From Streptomyces blattellae (GTDB lineage: Bacteria > Actinomycetota > Actinomycetes > Streptomycetales > Streptomycetaceae), in NCBI RefSeq assembly GCF_009709555.1, contig NZ_WJBG01000227.1:1-64000 (forward strand): a stretch of DNA of 64,000 nucleotides, in the 5' to 3' direction. The first letter of the stretch is position 1. Each line of letters starts with the position of its first letter. The notes beneath the pieces were generated by a model that had not been told where the DNA came from, searched no databases, and saw nothing but the letters and a program-made list of their open reading frames with translations. Made by a program: the position numbers and the translations under genes. This document shows, in pieces, positions 23,426 through 32,448 of this stretch.

Positions 23426-25885
23426 TCATCCATGGTTCGGTTCGGGCGGGTTGTGAGTTTCTTGCAGGGCGCACTCGGCCCAGATCGTTTTGCCTGCCGT
23501 GGTCTGGCGGGTGCCCCAGCGCTGGGAGAGCTGGGCGACCAGGAACAGGCCGCGACCTCCCTCGTCGAAGGTGCGCGCCCGGCGCAGATGCGGGGCGGTG
23601 GCGCTGGCGTCGGAGACCTCGCAGATGAGGGCCTGGTCGTGGATCAGCCGCAGCACGATGGGCGCGTATGCGTAGCGGATGGCGTTGGTGACCAGTTCGC
23701 TGATGACCAGCTCTGCGATGAAGACGGTGTCGTCCAGTCCCCATGCGGCCAGTCGGGCGGCCACGTTCTTGCGGGCCTCGGCGACGACAGCGGGGTCGGC
23801 GGGCAGATCCCAGGTGGCCACCCGGTCGGCGTCCAGCGCATGGGTGCGGGCGATCAGCAGGGCGACATCGTCGGCGGGATCATCGGGGAGCACGCTGTCC
23901 AGCACGTTGTCACAGATGCTCTCCAGCGGTCCGGCAGATCCCTCCAGGGCGCGGCGCAGCCGGCCAAGGCCCAGATCGATGTCTCGGTCCATGGATTCGA
24001 CCAAGCCGTCGGTGAACAGCACGAGCAGGCTCCCCTCCGGCAGTTCCAGCTCGGTGGTCTCGAACGGCAGACCGCCCAGGCCCAGCGGAGGGCCGGCCGG
24101 TACGTCGATGAAGTCGACGGACCCGTCGGGGGTGACCATCGCAGGCTGCACATGTCCGGCACGGGCCAGACTGCAGTGGCGGGAGATCGGGTCGTACACC
24201 GCGTACAGGCAGGTGGCACCGGTCTCACCGGGAACGTCGCCGTCCTCGTCGCCTTCGTCGCCTTCCAGGTCCGCGGACCGGCTGATGACCAGGTCGTCCA
24301 GCTGGGTGAGGAGCTCATCCGGAGAAAGGTCGACGTCGGCAAGGGTCCGGACCGCAGTCCGCAACCCCGCCATCGCCGCGGAGGCATGGATACCGTGCCC
24401 CACGACGTCCCCGACGACCAGGGCGACCCGGGCGCCTGACAAGGGAATGACATCGAACCAGTCGCCGCCCACGCCTACCCGGGAGTCTGCGGGCAGGTAG
24501 CGGCTGGCGGCTTCCACCGCCGGCTGGCTGGGCAGTCGGTGTGGCAGCAGACTCCGCTGGAGGGCGACTGCCGTCGCGCGCTCGCGTGTGTAGCGGCGTG
24601 CGTTGTCCACACACACCGCCGCTCTGGCCACCAGTTCCCCGGCAAGGACCAGGTCGTCCTCAGCGAAGGGCTCGGGGCGTCCTCGGCGGGCGAAGACGGC
24701 CACGCCCAGGGGGTTCCCGCGGGCGCGCAGCGGCACAGCCATCACCGAGTCGATGCCGGGGTCGCGGGTCTGTCCGGCGGGGGGCGGGAGCTGCGTGACC
24801 CAGTGCTCGAAGTCGGCATTCCCCGCTCTGACCAGGGCAGGAACACCGCAGGCCAGAAGGCGGCCCGAGGGAGAGTCGTCCGGATGGGCCTTCACCGTCC
24901 CAGGCGTCACGGCGGTCGAGACGGCATCTTCGAGAGCGGTCTCCCATGCGACGCGTCGCAGCAGTACTCCCCCCGGGGCCAGGCGGGAGACCGGTTCCTC
25001 ACTGCGAAGCACCGATTCCAGAAGATCGATGCAGGCGACATCGGCGAACCGCGGAACGGTCACCAGGGCCAGTTCCCGAGCCGTACGCTCCACATTCAGC
25101 GTGGTTCCGATCCGGGCGCCGGCCTCGTCCAGCAGGGCGAGCCTCTCCCGGGCCTGGTGCTGATCGGTGATGTCGAGAGAGCACACCCATGCACCCCGTA
25201 CGCGGCCGGATTCGTCCTTGAGCGGGCATACGGTGAAGTCCCATGCATGAGCACGGGATTCGCCCGGCGCCCGCACAAACATCTGCGTGTTCTGCGGCTC
25301 ACCGCTCGCCAAGGCGGCGAAGATCATTTCTTCGCCCTCCGTGTAGGCGGGACCCTGGAGGAACTCGGTCACCCGCAGCCCGCGCACTTCGTCCTCGCTG
25401 AGGCCGAGCAATCTGGCGGCCGTATCGCTGACCCTGAGCACTCGGCCCTCGGCGTCGTAGATCACGGAGAAGAAGACCGACTGGTTGAACGCCCACTCCG
25501 TGAGTGCCTGCTCCTCGCGCGGGCGGCGCTCAGCCCTTGAGGCGGCCATCAGGAACCACCGAGAGTTGCCGTTCTCCCCGGTCGTGGGAACGGCGAGCAG
25601 GTCCACGGTGACGCTGCCGCCATCCCGCTGTCGCAGCTCGATCTCGCGGCTCCACGGCGAGCGCGTGCCGAGAGCTTGCCTGGCTGTCTCGGACAACCGC
25701 CCGACCACCAGATCGGTCATGGAATGCCCTACGGCTTCGGAGGGCGAGTAGCCGAGCAGCCGCTCGGCGCCCGTGCTCCACTCGATGAGAACGCCGTGAT
25801 CGTCCATCACGGCCACAGCGACGCAGGCCAACGCCGAGTCCCGATCGGTCGGGACTCCAGCCGGGGTGACGCCGTGCCCGTCCAT
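23426..25885 (-). CDS. PAS-PAS-GAF-PP2C (SpoIIE) phosphatase with C-terminal RsbW-like ATPase domain
   Basis: From ATG 25885 the product is 819 residues. In order it has PAS domain 1 (AVMDDHGVLIEWSTGAERLLGY), PAS domain 2 (VIYDAEGRVLRVSDTAARLLGL, ending CSLDITDQHQARERL), a GAF domain and the SpoIIE/RsbU PP2C core. The core shows LQRSLLPHRLP, GVGGDWFDVIPL, VVGDVVGHGIHA, FTDGLVES and PADDVALLIAR. An HATPase_c domain closes the protein (FIAELVISELVTNAIRYA, DEGGRGLFLVAQLSQRWGTR). Such proteins regulate sigma factors by dephosphorylating anti-anti-sigma factors and, with the ATPase half, by kinase-type binding. A cytosolic two-faced switch is likely. No partner STAS gene is adjacent. The open frame continues upstream through a 9-bp repeat array, but no better start is seen there. 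Confidence 0.9.
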   Translation of the reverse strand: MDGHGVTPAGVPTDRDSALACVAVAVMDDHGVLIEWSTGAERLLGYSPSEAVGHSMTDLVVGRLSETARQALGTRSPWSREIELRQRDGGSVTVDLLAVPTTGENGNSRWFLMAASRAERRPREEQALTEWAFNQSVFFSVIYDAEGRVLRVSDTAARLLGLSEDEVRGLRVTEFLQGPAYTEGEEMIFAALASGEPQNTQMFVRAPGESRAHAWDFTVCPLKDESGRVRGAWVCSLDITDQHQARERLALLDEAGARIGTTLNVERTARELALVTVPRFADVACIDLLESVLRSEEPVSRLAPGGVLLRRVAWETALEDAVSTAVTPGTVKAHPDDSPSGRLLACGVPALVRAGNADFEHWVTQLPPPAGQTRDPGIDSVMAVPLRARGNPLGVAVFARRGRPEPFAEDDLVLAGELVARAAVCVDNARRYTRERATAVALQRSLLPHRLPSQPAVEAASRYLPADSRVGVGGDWFDVIPLSGARVALVVGDVVGHGIHASAAMAGLRTAVRTLADVDLSPDELLTQLDDLVISRSADLEGDEGDEDGDVPGETGATCLYAVYDPISRHCSLARAGHVQPAMVTPDGSVDFIDVPAGPPLGLGGLPFETTELELPEGSLLVLFTDGLVESMDRDIDLGLGRLRRALEGSAGPLESICDNVLDSVLPDDPADDVALLIARTHALDADRVATWDLPADPAVVAEARKNVAARLAAWGLDDTVFIAELVISELVTNAIRYAYAPIVLRLIHDQALICEVSDASATAPHLRRARTFDEGGRGLFLVAQLSQRWGTRQTTAGKTIWAECALQETHNPPEPNHG

Positions 25886-25997
25886 GATCACTCGTCCGTT
25901 CTCAGGCGTATGCCCATATATACGACGATGGCACGACGGTAAGTTTAGTTCCGCCCTGTCTGTCAGACCATGTCCGCTTTGGTGCCGGATTTTATCC

Positions 25998-26123
25998 GGC
26001 TTGAACGGCTTGAACGGCTTGAACGGCTTGAACGGCTTGAACGGCTTGAACGGCTTGAACGGCTTGAACGGCTTGAACGGCTTGAACGGCTTGAACGGCT
26101 TGAACGGCTTGAACGGCTTGAAC
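25998..26123. repeat. Minisatellite: 14 perfect copies of GGCTTGAAC
   Basis: The 9-bp unit repeats 14 times without a mismatch from 25998 to 26123, followed by a partial GGC. It lies between the acetyltransferase gene (stop 26175) and the PP2C regulator (start 25885), 113 bp upstream of the latter, where promoter or leader would be. The perfect identity implies recent expansion. It is not a CRISPR: there are no spacers. Confidence 0.97.
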
Positions 26124-26174
26124 GGCGCAGTCGTCAAGGCGCTCGTGGTGTCCGAGGTGGCCGTCTGGCGGTCC

Positions 26175-26666
26175 TCACCTTCCTGCGGGGTTGAGGGGCT
26201 TCGCGAAGCAGCGGCTGGAGTCGTGGAAGCGGTAGTAGCCGAACTTCTCGCACGGCTCATAGCCGCTGGACGTGTACAGGCCGATCGCCTCCGGCTGCTG
26301 GAGCCCGGTCTCCAGGACCATGCGGATGCGCCCCGCCGCGCGCGCGTCGTCCTCAAGGGCGGTGAGCATGCGCCGCGCCAGTCCCCGCCCACGCATCTCC
26401 GCGATGACGTACATCCGCTTGAGCTCGGCGTCCCCGTCCTGGTTGCCCTCGTCGTTCTCGTCCTGGCTGCGCCAGCCGCCGGTGGCCACGGGGCGGTCCT
26501 GCTCGTCGTACGCGATCAGGTACACGCCGTTCGGGGGCTCGAAGTCGGAGGGGGTGAGGGAGGTGGCGTCGCCGCCGTCGCCGTAGCGCTCGTGGTACTC
26601 GGCCTGGACCTCGGCGTCGAGTTTGACGGCGTCGGGGTGGTCGAAAAGGACGCGACGTATATGCAT
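26175..26666 (-). CDS. GNAT family N-acetyltransferase
   Basis: From ATG 26666 the 163-residue protein has the GNAT fold. It begins MHIRRVLFDHPDAVKLDAEV, then GVYLIAYDEQDRPVATGGWR. Next is the acetyl-CoA loop AELKRMYVIAEMRGRGLARRMLTALE (R/Q-x-x-G-x-A pattern RGRGLA), then MVLETGLQQPEAIGLYTSSGYEPCEKFGYYRF. Substrate unknown; the family acetylates small amines or protein residues. It is divergent from xthA with about 70 bp between them. Confidence 0.9.
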   Translation of the reverse strand: MHIRRVLFDHPDAVKLDAEVQAEYHERYGDGGDATSLTPSDFEPPNGVYLIAYDEQDRPVATGGWRSQDENDEGNQDGDAELKRMYVIAEMRGRGLARRMLTALEDDARAAGRIRMVLETGLQQPEAIGLYTSSGYEPCEKFGYYRFHDSSRCFAKPLNPAGR

Positions 26667-26735
26667 GCCATTGATCGTATATCTATGAGGTGAGGGAAAT
26701 CTAGACTCTGTCCAGTGTGCCGGTAGGGTGCGCGC

Positions 26736-27527
26736 GTGCTCACTGTGACCTCTGTGAATGTGAACGGGCTGCGTGCCGCTGCGAAGAAGGGCTTCGTGGA
26801 GTGGCTCGCGCAGACCGAAGCCGACGTGCTGTGCCTGCAGGAGGTGCGTGCCGAGCCGCAGCAGCTGCCGGAGCATGTGCGCACGCCGGACGGCTGGCAC
26901 GCCGTGCACGCCCCCGCCGCCGCCAAGGGTCGCGCGGGCGTCTCCCTCTATTCCCGCCGCGAGCCCGACCGCGTCCAGGTCGGCTTCGGCTCGGCCGAGT
27001 TCGACACCAGCGGGCGCTACGTCGAGGCCGACCTGCCCGGCGTCACCGTCGCCTCCCTCTACCTCCCCTCGGGCGAGGTCGGCACCGAGCGGCAGGACGA
27101 GAAGGTGCGCTTCATGGGCGAGTTCCTGGCCTATCTGAAGGGCCTGCGCGAGCGGGCCGCCGCCGACGGGCGTGAGGTCCTGGTCTGCGGCGACTGGAAC
27201 ATCGCCCACCAGCAGGCGGACCTGAAGAACTGGCGCGGGAACACCAGGAATTCGGGATTCCTGCCGGAGGAGCGCGAGTGGTTGTCCCGCGTGTTCGACG
27301 AGTACGTCGACGTCGTGCGGGCGCTGCATCCGGATGTGGCGGGGCCGTATACGTGGTGGTCGTATCGGGGGCGGGCCTTCGACCATGACGCAGGCTGGAG
27401 GATCGACCTGGCTGTCGCGACGCCAGGGCTGGCGGGGCGCGCGGTCAAGGGATTCGTGGAACGGGCCGCCAGTCATGGGGAGCGGTGGTCGGACCACGCT
27501 CCGGTGACGGTGGTGTTCGAGACCTGA
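26736..27527 (+). CDS. xthA: Exodeoxyribonuclease III
   Basis: An AP endonuclease/3'-exonuclease of base-excision repair. The 263-residue frame (GTG 26736) begins MLTVTSVNVNGLRAAAKKGF and has the family residues VLCLQEVRAE (metal-binding Glu), GDWNIAHQQADLKNWRGN (catalytic Asp/Asn), and the C-terminal WRIDLAVATP and ERWSDHAPV (SDH active-site triad). Length is normal. The gene is followed, 50 bp on, by a DinB-like gene that may be cotranscribed. Confidence 0.95.
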   Translation: MLTVTSVNVNGLRAAAKKGFVEWLAQTEADVLCLQEVRAEPQQLPEHVRTPDGWHAVHAPAAAKGRAGVSLYSRREPDRVQVGFGSAEFDTSGRYVEADLPGVTVASLYLPSGEVGTERQDEKVRFMGEFLAYLKGLRERAAADGREVLVCGDWNIAHQQADLKNWRGNTRNSGFLPEEREWLSRVFDEYVDVVRALHPDVAGPYTWWSYRGRAFDHDAGWRIDLAVATPGLAGRAVKGFVERAASHGERWSDHAPVTVVFET

Positions 27528-27577
27528 GGCCGTCCAGGCGGCGCCCGGTTGTCAGTGCCGGGTGCGAGACTCCCGGC

Positions 27578-28177
27578 ATGGTCGAAGCGAACCCGAAAGC
27601 GGATCTGGCCCACTACCTGCAACTCGCCCGTGAAGCCCTGTTGTGGAAGCTCGACGGGCTCTCGGACTACGACATCCGCCGTCCTCTCACCCCTACCGGC
27701 ACCAACCTGCTGGGGCTGGTCAAGCATGTCGCCGGTGTGGAGCTGGGGTACTTCGGCGACACGTTCGGGCGGCCGTTCTTCGGCGAGGATCCACCGCCCT
27801 GGTGGTACACGCAGGACTATGAGCTGAATGCGGACATGTGGGCCACGGCCGACGAGTCGCGCGAGGAAATCGTCGGGCTGTACCGCCGGGCATGGGAGCA
27901 CTCCGACAGCACCATCGAGTCGCTGGCGCTCGACGCGGTCGGTCATGTCCCGTGGTGGCCGCAGGAGAGACGGGAGACGACGCTGCACCACATCCTGGTG
28001 CGCATGGTCGGCGAGACGCATCGCCATGCCGGGCACGCCGACATCGTGCGGGAGCTGATCGACGGGTCTGCCGGGTGGGTGAAGGGGAAGGACAACATGC
28101 CGCCGGGTGATCAGGCGTGGTGGGAGACCCATCGGCGTCGGCTGGAACGGGTGGCTCGGGAAGCCGGCAACCGCTGA
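27578..28177 (+). CDS. DinB / DUF664 family protein
   Basis: From ATG 27578 the product is 199 residues with the four-helix DinB-like fold expected from LAHYLQLAREALLWKLDGLSDYDIRRPLTPTGTNLLGLVKHVAGVELGYFGDTFGR. The His in KHVAGVE and later HHILVRMVGETHRHAGHADIVRE provide the metal-binding triad of this group. Some relatives are thiol transferases or maleylpyruvate isomerases using mycothiol; the substrate here is unknown. A 15-nt imperfect repeat (GCTCCGGCTGTAC...) lies just after it at 28198-28245. Confidence 0.88.
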   Translation: MVEANPKADLAHYLQLAREALLWKLDGLSDYDIRRPLTPTGTNLLGLVKHVAGVELGYFGDTFGRPFFGEDPPPWWYTQDYELNADMWATADESREEIVGLYRRAWEHSDSTIESLALDAVGHVPWWPQERRETTLHHILVRMVGETHRHAGHADIVRELIDGSAGWVKGKDNMPPGDQAWWETHRRRLERVAREAGNR

Positions 28178-28247
28178 TCCCGTCGGCACCCAAGCACCCG
28201 CTCCGGCTGTACCCGCTCCGGCTGCACCTGTCTCCGGCTGTACCTGT

Positions 28248-28901
28248 CTACCGCTGCTTGCGCATCCTGCGGTCCATCGCCAGCGACAGTTCCGCCTCCA
28301 CCACGCTCCGGGCCAGCGGGCGCAGGCGTTGCATGTCGTCCTCCGTGGCGTGGCGGAGGACCACGTCGGCGAAGAGTTCGGCGAGGGCGTCGACGTGTTC
28401 GCGTACCTGCTTGCCCGCTGCCAGGACCTCCGCCAAGGGGATGCCCTCGCGGACGAGGGTGGCCGACACGTCCAGGAGGCGGCGGCTGACGTGGACGATC
28501 TCGTCGCCGTCGGTGCCGAGGTAGCCCAGGTCCATCGCGGCGGCGAGGTTCTCGGGGGTGACCTCGCCCTCGAAGCGGGCGGCGAGTTCCTCGGGGGTGA
28601 GGTGGACCGGCTCCTCCTCGGTGGGGGCGTCGACGCCGAGTACGTCGGCCACGTCGCGGCCGTGTTCGAGGGCTTCCGCCAGTTCCGCGATGCCGTTGAG
28701 GGTGTGGCCGCGCTCCAGTAGCGCCGAGATCGTACGCAGACGGGCCAGGTGGTGGTCGTCGTACCAGGCGATACGGCCCTCGCGGCGGGGCGGCCGGATC
28801 AGCTTGCGTTCGCGGTAGAAGCGCAGGGTGCGGACGGTGATGCCGGCCAGGCGGGCCAGCTCCTCCATGCGGTACTCGCGTCGTCCTCCGTCTTCTGCCA
28901 C
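28248..28901 (-). CDS. MerR family transcriptional regulator
   Basis: The 217-residue protein has an N-terminal MerR winged helix (YRMEELARLAGITVRTLRFYRERKLIRPP and RIAWYDDHHLARLRTISALLERGHTL). A coiled-coil helix and a ~110-residue C-terminal domain (TPEELAARFEGEVTPENLAAAMDLGYL) without metal-binding Cys follow, so it is not a metal sensor. It is divergent from the monooxygenase operon, with a perfect 11-bp dyad TACCGCCGGTA at 28919-28929 in the gap. It may regulate both itself and the operon (inference). Confidence 0.9.
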   Translation of the reverse strand: MAEDGGRREYRMEELARLAGITVRTLRFYRERKLIRPPRREGRIAWYDDHHLARLRTISALLERGHTLNGIAELAEALEHGRDVADVLGVDAPTEEEPVHLTPEELAARFEGEVTPENLAAAMDLGYLGTDGDEIVHVSRRLLDVSATLVREGIPLAEVLAAGKQVREHVDALAELFADVVLRHATEDDMQRLRPLARSVVEAELSLAMDRRMRKQR

Positions 28902-28918
28902 GCCGGAAGCCTATGTCG

Positions 28919-28929
28919 TACCGCCGGTA
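28919..28929. promoter_or_regulatory. Dyad between merR and monooxygenase operon
   Basis: TACCGCCGGTA is a perfect 5-1-5 palindrome located 18 bp upstream of the MerR start and 112 bp from the monooxygenase start. MerR proteins usually bind such dyads within an extended promoter spacer. It is short, so chance occurrence is possible. Confidence 0.35.
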
Positions 28930-29040
28930 GCTTTCCCCGCGCACGCCCCCTACCCATGAGTACGGTCCCTGGCCTACTCTCCCATTGCGCCAGTGCCCAC
29001 TGGCATGGTCGCGAGCGGATGGGTGGAGGCGGGAGGCGGG

Positions 29041-30564
29041 ATGGCCGAGCAGGAGCAGGAGCAGGATCGGGAGTACGAGCATGTGCGGGTGGCGGTGGTC
29101 GGGTCCGGGTTCGGCGGGCTCGGCGCTGCCGTACGGCTGCGGCGCGAGGGCGTCACCGACTTCGTCGTCCTGGAGCGGGCCGACAGCGTCGGCGGCACCT
29201 GGCGGGACAACAGTTATCCCGGGTGCGCGTGCGACGTTCCGTCCCATCTGTATTCGTTCTCCTTCGCGCCGAATCCGCACTGGCCCCGCACCTTCTCCGG
29301 GCAGCGGCACATCCGCGCCTACCTGGAGCATGTCGCCGACGTCTTCCGGCTGCGGCCCCACATCCGCTTCAACTCCGAGGTCAAGCGCATGACCTGGAGC
29401 GGCGAGCGGCTGTGCTGGGACATCGAGACGAGCGGCGGGAACCTGAGCGCGGACATCGTGGTCTCCGCCACCGGACCGCTGTCCGACCCGAAGATCCCGC
29501 ACATTCCGGGGCTGGACTCCTTCCCCGGCAAGGTCTTCCACTCCGCCCGCTGGGACCACGACCACGACCTGCGCGGCAAGCGGGTCGCCGTGGTCGGGAC
29601 GGGCGCCTCGGCCATCCAGATCGTGCCGGCCGTCCAGCCCCTCGCCGAGCGGCTCACCCTCTTCCAGCGCACCCCGCCGTGGGTGATGCCCCGCGCCGAC
29701 CGGGCGATCAGCGGCGCGGAGCGCTGGCTGCACCGACAGCTCCCCTTCACCGCCCAGGCCCGCCGTGGACTGCTGTGGGGCATACGGGAGTTGCAGGTCC
29801 AGGCGTTCACCAAGCGCCCCCATGAGCTGGGGCTGGTGGAGCAGTTGGCCAGGCGCAACATGACCCGTGCCATCAAGGACCCGGCCCTGCGCGCCAGGCT
29901 CACCCCCGACTACCGCATCGGCTGCAAGCGGATCCTGCTCTCCAGCGACTACTATCCGGCGCTCGCCCGGCCCAATGTCGACGTGGTCGCGAGCGGGCTC
30001 AGTGAGATCAGGGGCGCCACCCTCGTCGCCGCCGACGGCAGTGCGGCCGAGGCCGACGCGATCATCTTCGGGACCGGCTTCCACGTCACGGACATGCCGA
30101 TCACCGAGCAGGTGGTGGGCGCGGACGGGCGGACGCTCGCCGAGGTGTGGAAGACGGGGATGGAGTCGCTGCGGGGCACCTCGGCGGCCGGGTTCCCCAA
30201 CTGGTTGTCGATCATCGGGCCCAATACGGGGCTGGGGAACTCCTCGATGATCCTGATGATCGAGTCGCAACTGAACTACCTGGCCGACTTCGTACGGCAG
30301 TTGAACGTTCTAGGCGGTCGTGTCGCCCTCGACGCCCGGACGGGCGCCGTGCAGGCATGGAACGACAAGGTCCAGGAGCGCATGAAGCGCACGGTGTGGA
30401 ACACCGGCGGCTGCACCAGCTGGTACCTGGACGCCAGCGGCCGCAACACCACCGTCTGGCCGGGCACGACGACAGAGTTCCGGCGGGCGACACGGCGGGT
30501 GGATCTGAGGGAGTACGACGTCCTGCGCGTCGCGGCTGACAAGCGCGCGGAGGTGGACGCGTGA
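29041..30564 (+). CDS. Flavin-containing (Baeyer-Villiger type) monooxygenase
   Basis: From ATG 29041 (GGGAGGCGGG site) the product is 507 residues. It has the FAD Rossmann motif VAVVGSGFGGLGAAVRLRR and the signature GGTWRDNSYPGCACDVPSHLYSFSF. The Baeyer-Villiger fingerprint FPGKVFHSARWDHD (FxGxxxHxxxW) is followed by the NADPH Rossmann motif RVAVVGTGASAIQIVPAV. Such enzymes insert oxygen into ketones or oxidise heteroatoms. The first gene of a tight operon (4-bp overlaps) with an alpha/beta hydrolase and an SDR. This gene set is similar to the mycobacterial mymA-lipR-sadH order, suggesting modification of a lipid or ketone: oxidation, ester cleavage, then dehydrogenation (inference). Confidence 0.92.
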   Translation: MAEQEQEQDREYEHVRVAVVGSGFGGLGAAVRLRREGVTDFVVLERADSVGGTWRDNSYPGCACDVPSHLYSFSFAPNPHWPRTFSGQRHIRAYLEHVADVFRLRPHIRFNSEVKRMTWSGERLCWDIETSGGNLSADIVVSATGPLSDPKIPHIPGLDSFPGKVFHSARWDHDHDLRGKRVAVVGTGASAIQIVPAVQPLAERLTLFQRTPPWVMPRADRAISGAERWLHRQLPFTAQARRGLLWGIRELQVQAFTKRPHELGLVEQLARRNMTRAIKDPALRARLTPDYRIGCKRILLSSDYYPALARPNVDVVASGLSEIRGATLVAADGSAAEADAIIFGTGFHVTDMPITEQVVGADGRTLAEVWKTGMESLRGTSAAGFPNWLSIIGPNTGLGNSSMILMIESQLNYLADFVRQLNVLGGRVALDARTGAVQAWNDKVQERMKRTVWNTGGCTSWYLDASGRNTTVWPGTTTEFRRATRRVDLREYDVLRVAADKRAEVDA

Positions 30565-31490
30565 GCCGCCTGACACACGTGGCCTCCGGCCCGTACGCCC
30601 CGCCCGTCCCCGCCCGCGAACTCACCGCCGTCTCCGCCGACGGCGCCCGGCTGCACGTCGAACTGCACGGCCCCGACAGCGCCCCAGCGGTCGTCCTCGC
30701 CCACGGCTGGACCTGCTCGACCGCCTTCTGGGCGGCCCAGATACGCGAACTTGCCGTCGACCACCGGGTCATCGCCTACGACCAGCGCGGCCACGGACGC
30801 AGCCCGGCGAGCCGCGCATGCAGTACGGAGGCACTCGCCGACGACCTCGACGCCGTACTCGAAGCGACGCTCGCCCCGGGCGAGAAGGCGGTGATCGCCG
30901 GGCACTCCATGGGCGGGATGACGGTGCTGGCGTCGTCCGCGCGGGCGGGCTTCCGGAAGCATGCGGTGGCGGTGCTGCTGTGCAGCACGGGGGCGTCGCG
31001 ACTGGTCGCCGAGTCGACGGTCGTACCGATGCGGGCCGGGCGGCTGCGGACCGCGCTGACCCGGCGGATCCTCGGCTCCCGGGCACCCCTCGGACCGGTC
31101 ACGCCGCCGGCCCGGCGGATCCTCAAGTACGGGACGATGGGCCCGGCTTCGGCCCCGCACATGGTCGAGGCGTGCGCGCGGCTCGTGCACGCCTGTCCGC
31201 GCAAGGTGCGGTACGCCTGGTCGCAGGTGCTCGACCTGCTGGATCTCGCCCACGGTGTACGGGAGTTGACGGTGCCGACGGCCGTCGTCGTCGGTACGGC
31301 GGACCGGTTGACGCCGGTCGTGCACGCCCGCTCGCTGGTCGCCGCGCTGCCGAACTGCGTCGGGATCACCGAACTGCCGGGGCTCGGCCATATGACGCCG
31401 ATCGAGGCTCCCGAGCTGGTCACCGGGAAGATACGGGAACTCGTCAGGACGTACGTGCAGGTGCAGGTGCAGGTCAAGGAGGGCGAATGA
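30561..31490 (+). CDS. Alpha/beta hydrolase
   Basis: The 309-residue product (GTGA overlap with the monooxygenase) has the strand PAVVLAHGWTCSTAFWAAQ (oxyanion HGW), YDQRGHGRS, the nucleophile elbow VIAGHSMGGMTVL, the acid in VVVGTADRLTP and the histidine in LPGLGHMTPIEAPE. It is a soluble esterase/lipase-type enzyme. Its place between a Baeyer-Villiger monooxygenase and a dehydrogenase suggests that it hydrolyses the ester made by the first enzyme. The C-terminus carries a small repeat VQVQVQV, encoded by GTGCAG repeats. Confidence 0.92.
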   Translation: MSRLTHVASGPYAPPVPARELTAVSADGARLHVELHGPDSAPAVVLAHGWTCSTAFWAAQIRELAVDHRVIAYDQRGHGRSPASRACSTEALADDLDAVLEATLAPGEKAVIAGHSMGGMTVLASSARAGFRKHAVAVLLCSTGASRLVAESTVVPMRAGRLRTALTRRILGSRAPLGPVTPPARRILKYGTMGPASAPHMVEACARLVHACPRKVRYAWSQVLDLLDLAHGVRELTVPTAVVVGTADRLTPVVHARSLVAALPNCVGITELPGLGHMTPIEAPELVTGKIRELVRTYVQVQVQVKEGE

Positions 31491-32371
31491 GCAGGGCCAC
31501 CCTGGAGGGGCAGGTCGCCGTCGTCACCGGGGCCGCGCGCGGCGTCGGCGAGCTGCTCGCCCGGAAGCTGTCCGCGCGCGGCGCGAAGGTCGCGCTGGTC
31601 GGTCTGGAGCCGGACGCGCTCAAGCGGGTCTCCGAGCGGCTGCACGGTGACAGCGGCCACTGGCACGCCGATGTGACCGACCACGAGGCGATGGCGCGGG
31701 TGGCGCGCGAGGTCGAGGAGCGGTTCGGGAAGGTCGACATCGTCGTCGCCAACGCGGGCGTGGCGAGCGGCGGTCCGTTCGCGGACTCCGATCCGGACGC
31801 GTGGCGGCGGGTGATCGAGGTCAATCTCATCGGGTCGGCGGTGACGGCCCGCGCCTTCCTGCCGGTGCTGCGGGAGAGTCGCGGCTATCTGCTGCAGATC
31901 GCCTCCCTCGCGGCCATCACTCCGGCGCCGATGATGACGGCGTACTGCGCGTCCAAGTCGGGCGTCGAGGCGTACGCGCACAGTCTGCGCGCCGAGGTCG
32001 GCCACCAGGGCGTGAAGGTGGGGGTCGGGTATCTGTCGTGGACCGACACGGACATGGTGCGCGGGGCCGATCAGGACGACGTGATGCGGGAGTTGCGGCA
32101 GCGGCTGCCGTGGCCCGCCAACAAGACGTATCCGCTGGCGCCCGCGGTGGACCGGATCGTCGCCGGGATCGAGCGGCGGGCCGGCCATGTGTACGGGCAG
32201 TGGTGGCTGCGCGGGATGCAGGGGGTGCGGGGGTGTCTGCCGGGCGTCATCGGGGCGGTCGGGCAGCGCGAGGTGAAGCGGTTCGCCCATCGGCTGGAGG
32301 GCATGCGGACGGGGCTGGTCGGCGCGGGAGGCGCCGCCGATGAACAGGAGCGCGCTACACGGCGTAACTGA
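31487..32371 (+). CDS. Short-chain dehydrogenase/reductase
   Basis: From ATG 31487 (overlapping the hydrolase stop) the product is 294 residues. It has the cofactor loop VVTGAARGVGELLARKL, the VANAGVASGG strand, the catalytic Ser in LLQIASLAAITPAP and YCASKSG (YxxxK). An extended C-terminus (WLRGMQGVRGCLPGVIGAVGQ) is amphipathic and may touch membrane. NAD(P)-dependent oxidation of an alcohol or reduction of a ketone is expected. It is the last gene of the three-gene operon. Confidence 0.92.
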   Translation: MSRATLEGQVAVVTGAARGVGELLARKLSARGAKVALVGLEPDALKRVSERLHGDSGHWHADVTDHEAMARVAREVEERFGKVDIVVANAGVASGGPFADSDPDAWRRVIEVNLIGSAVTARAFLPVLRESRGYLLQIASLAAITPAPMMTAYCASKSGVEAYAHSLRAEVGHQGVKVGVGYLSWTDTDMVRGADQDDVMRELRQRLPWPANKTYPLAPAVDRIVAGIERRAGHVYGQWWLRGMQGVRGCLPGVIGAVGQREVKRFAHRLEGMRTGLVGAGGAADEQERATRRN

Positions 32372-32448
32372 TCGACATGCGGAGCGTCATACCGCGTGTG
32401 ACGCTGGTCGAGCCCGATCCCCCTCACCCATTTCGGGAGTGAAACCAC

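Noticed and set aside
25998..26123. CRISPR-like array
   Set aside because: Uninterrupted 9-bp units without spacers and no cas genes. It is a simple minisatellite.
25866..26693. Plus-strand frame with Leu-Asn-Gly repeats through the minisatellite
   Set aside because: It is generated by the 9-bp array and runs antisense to two real genes, so I do not call it a leucine-rich repeat protein.
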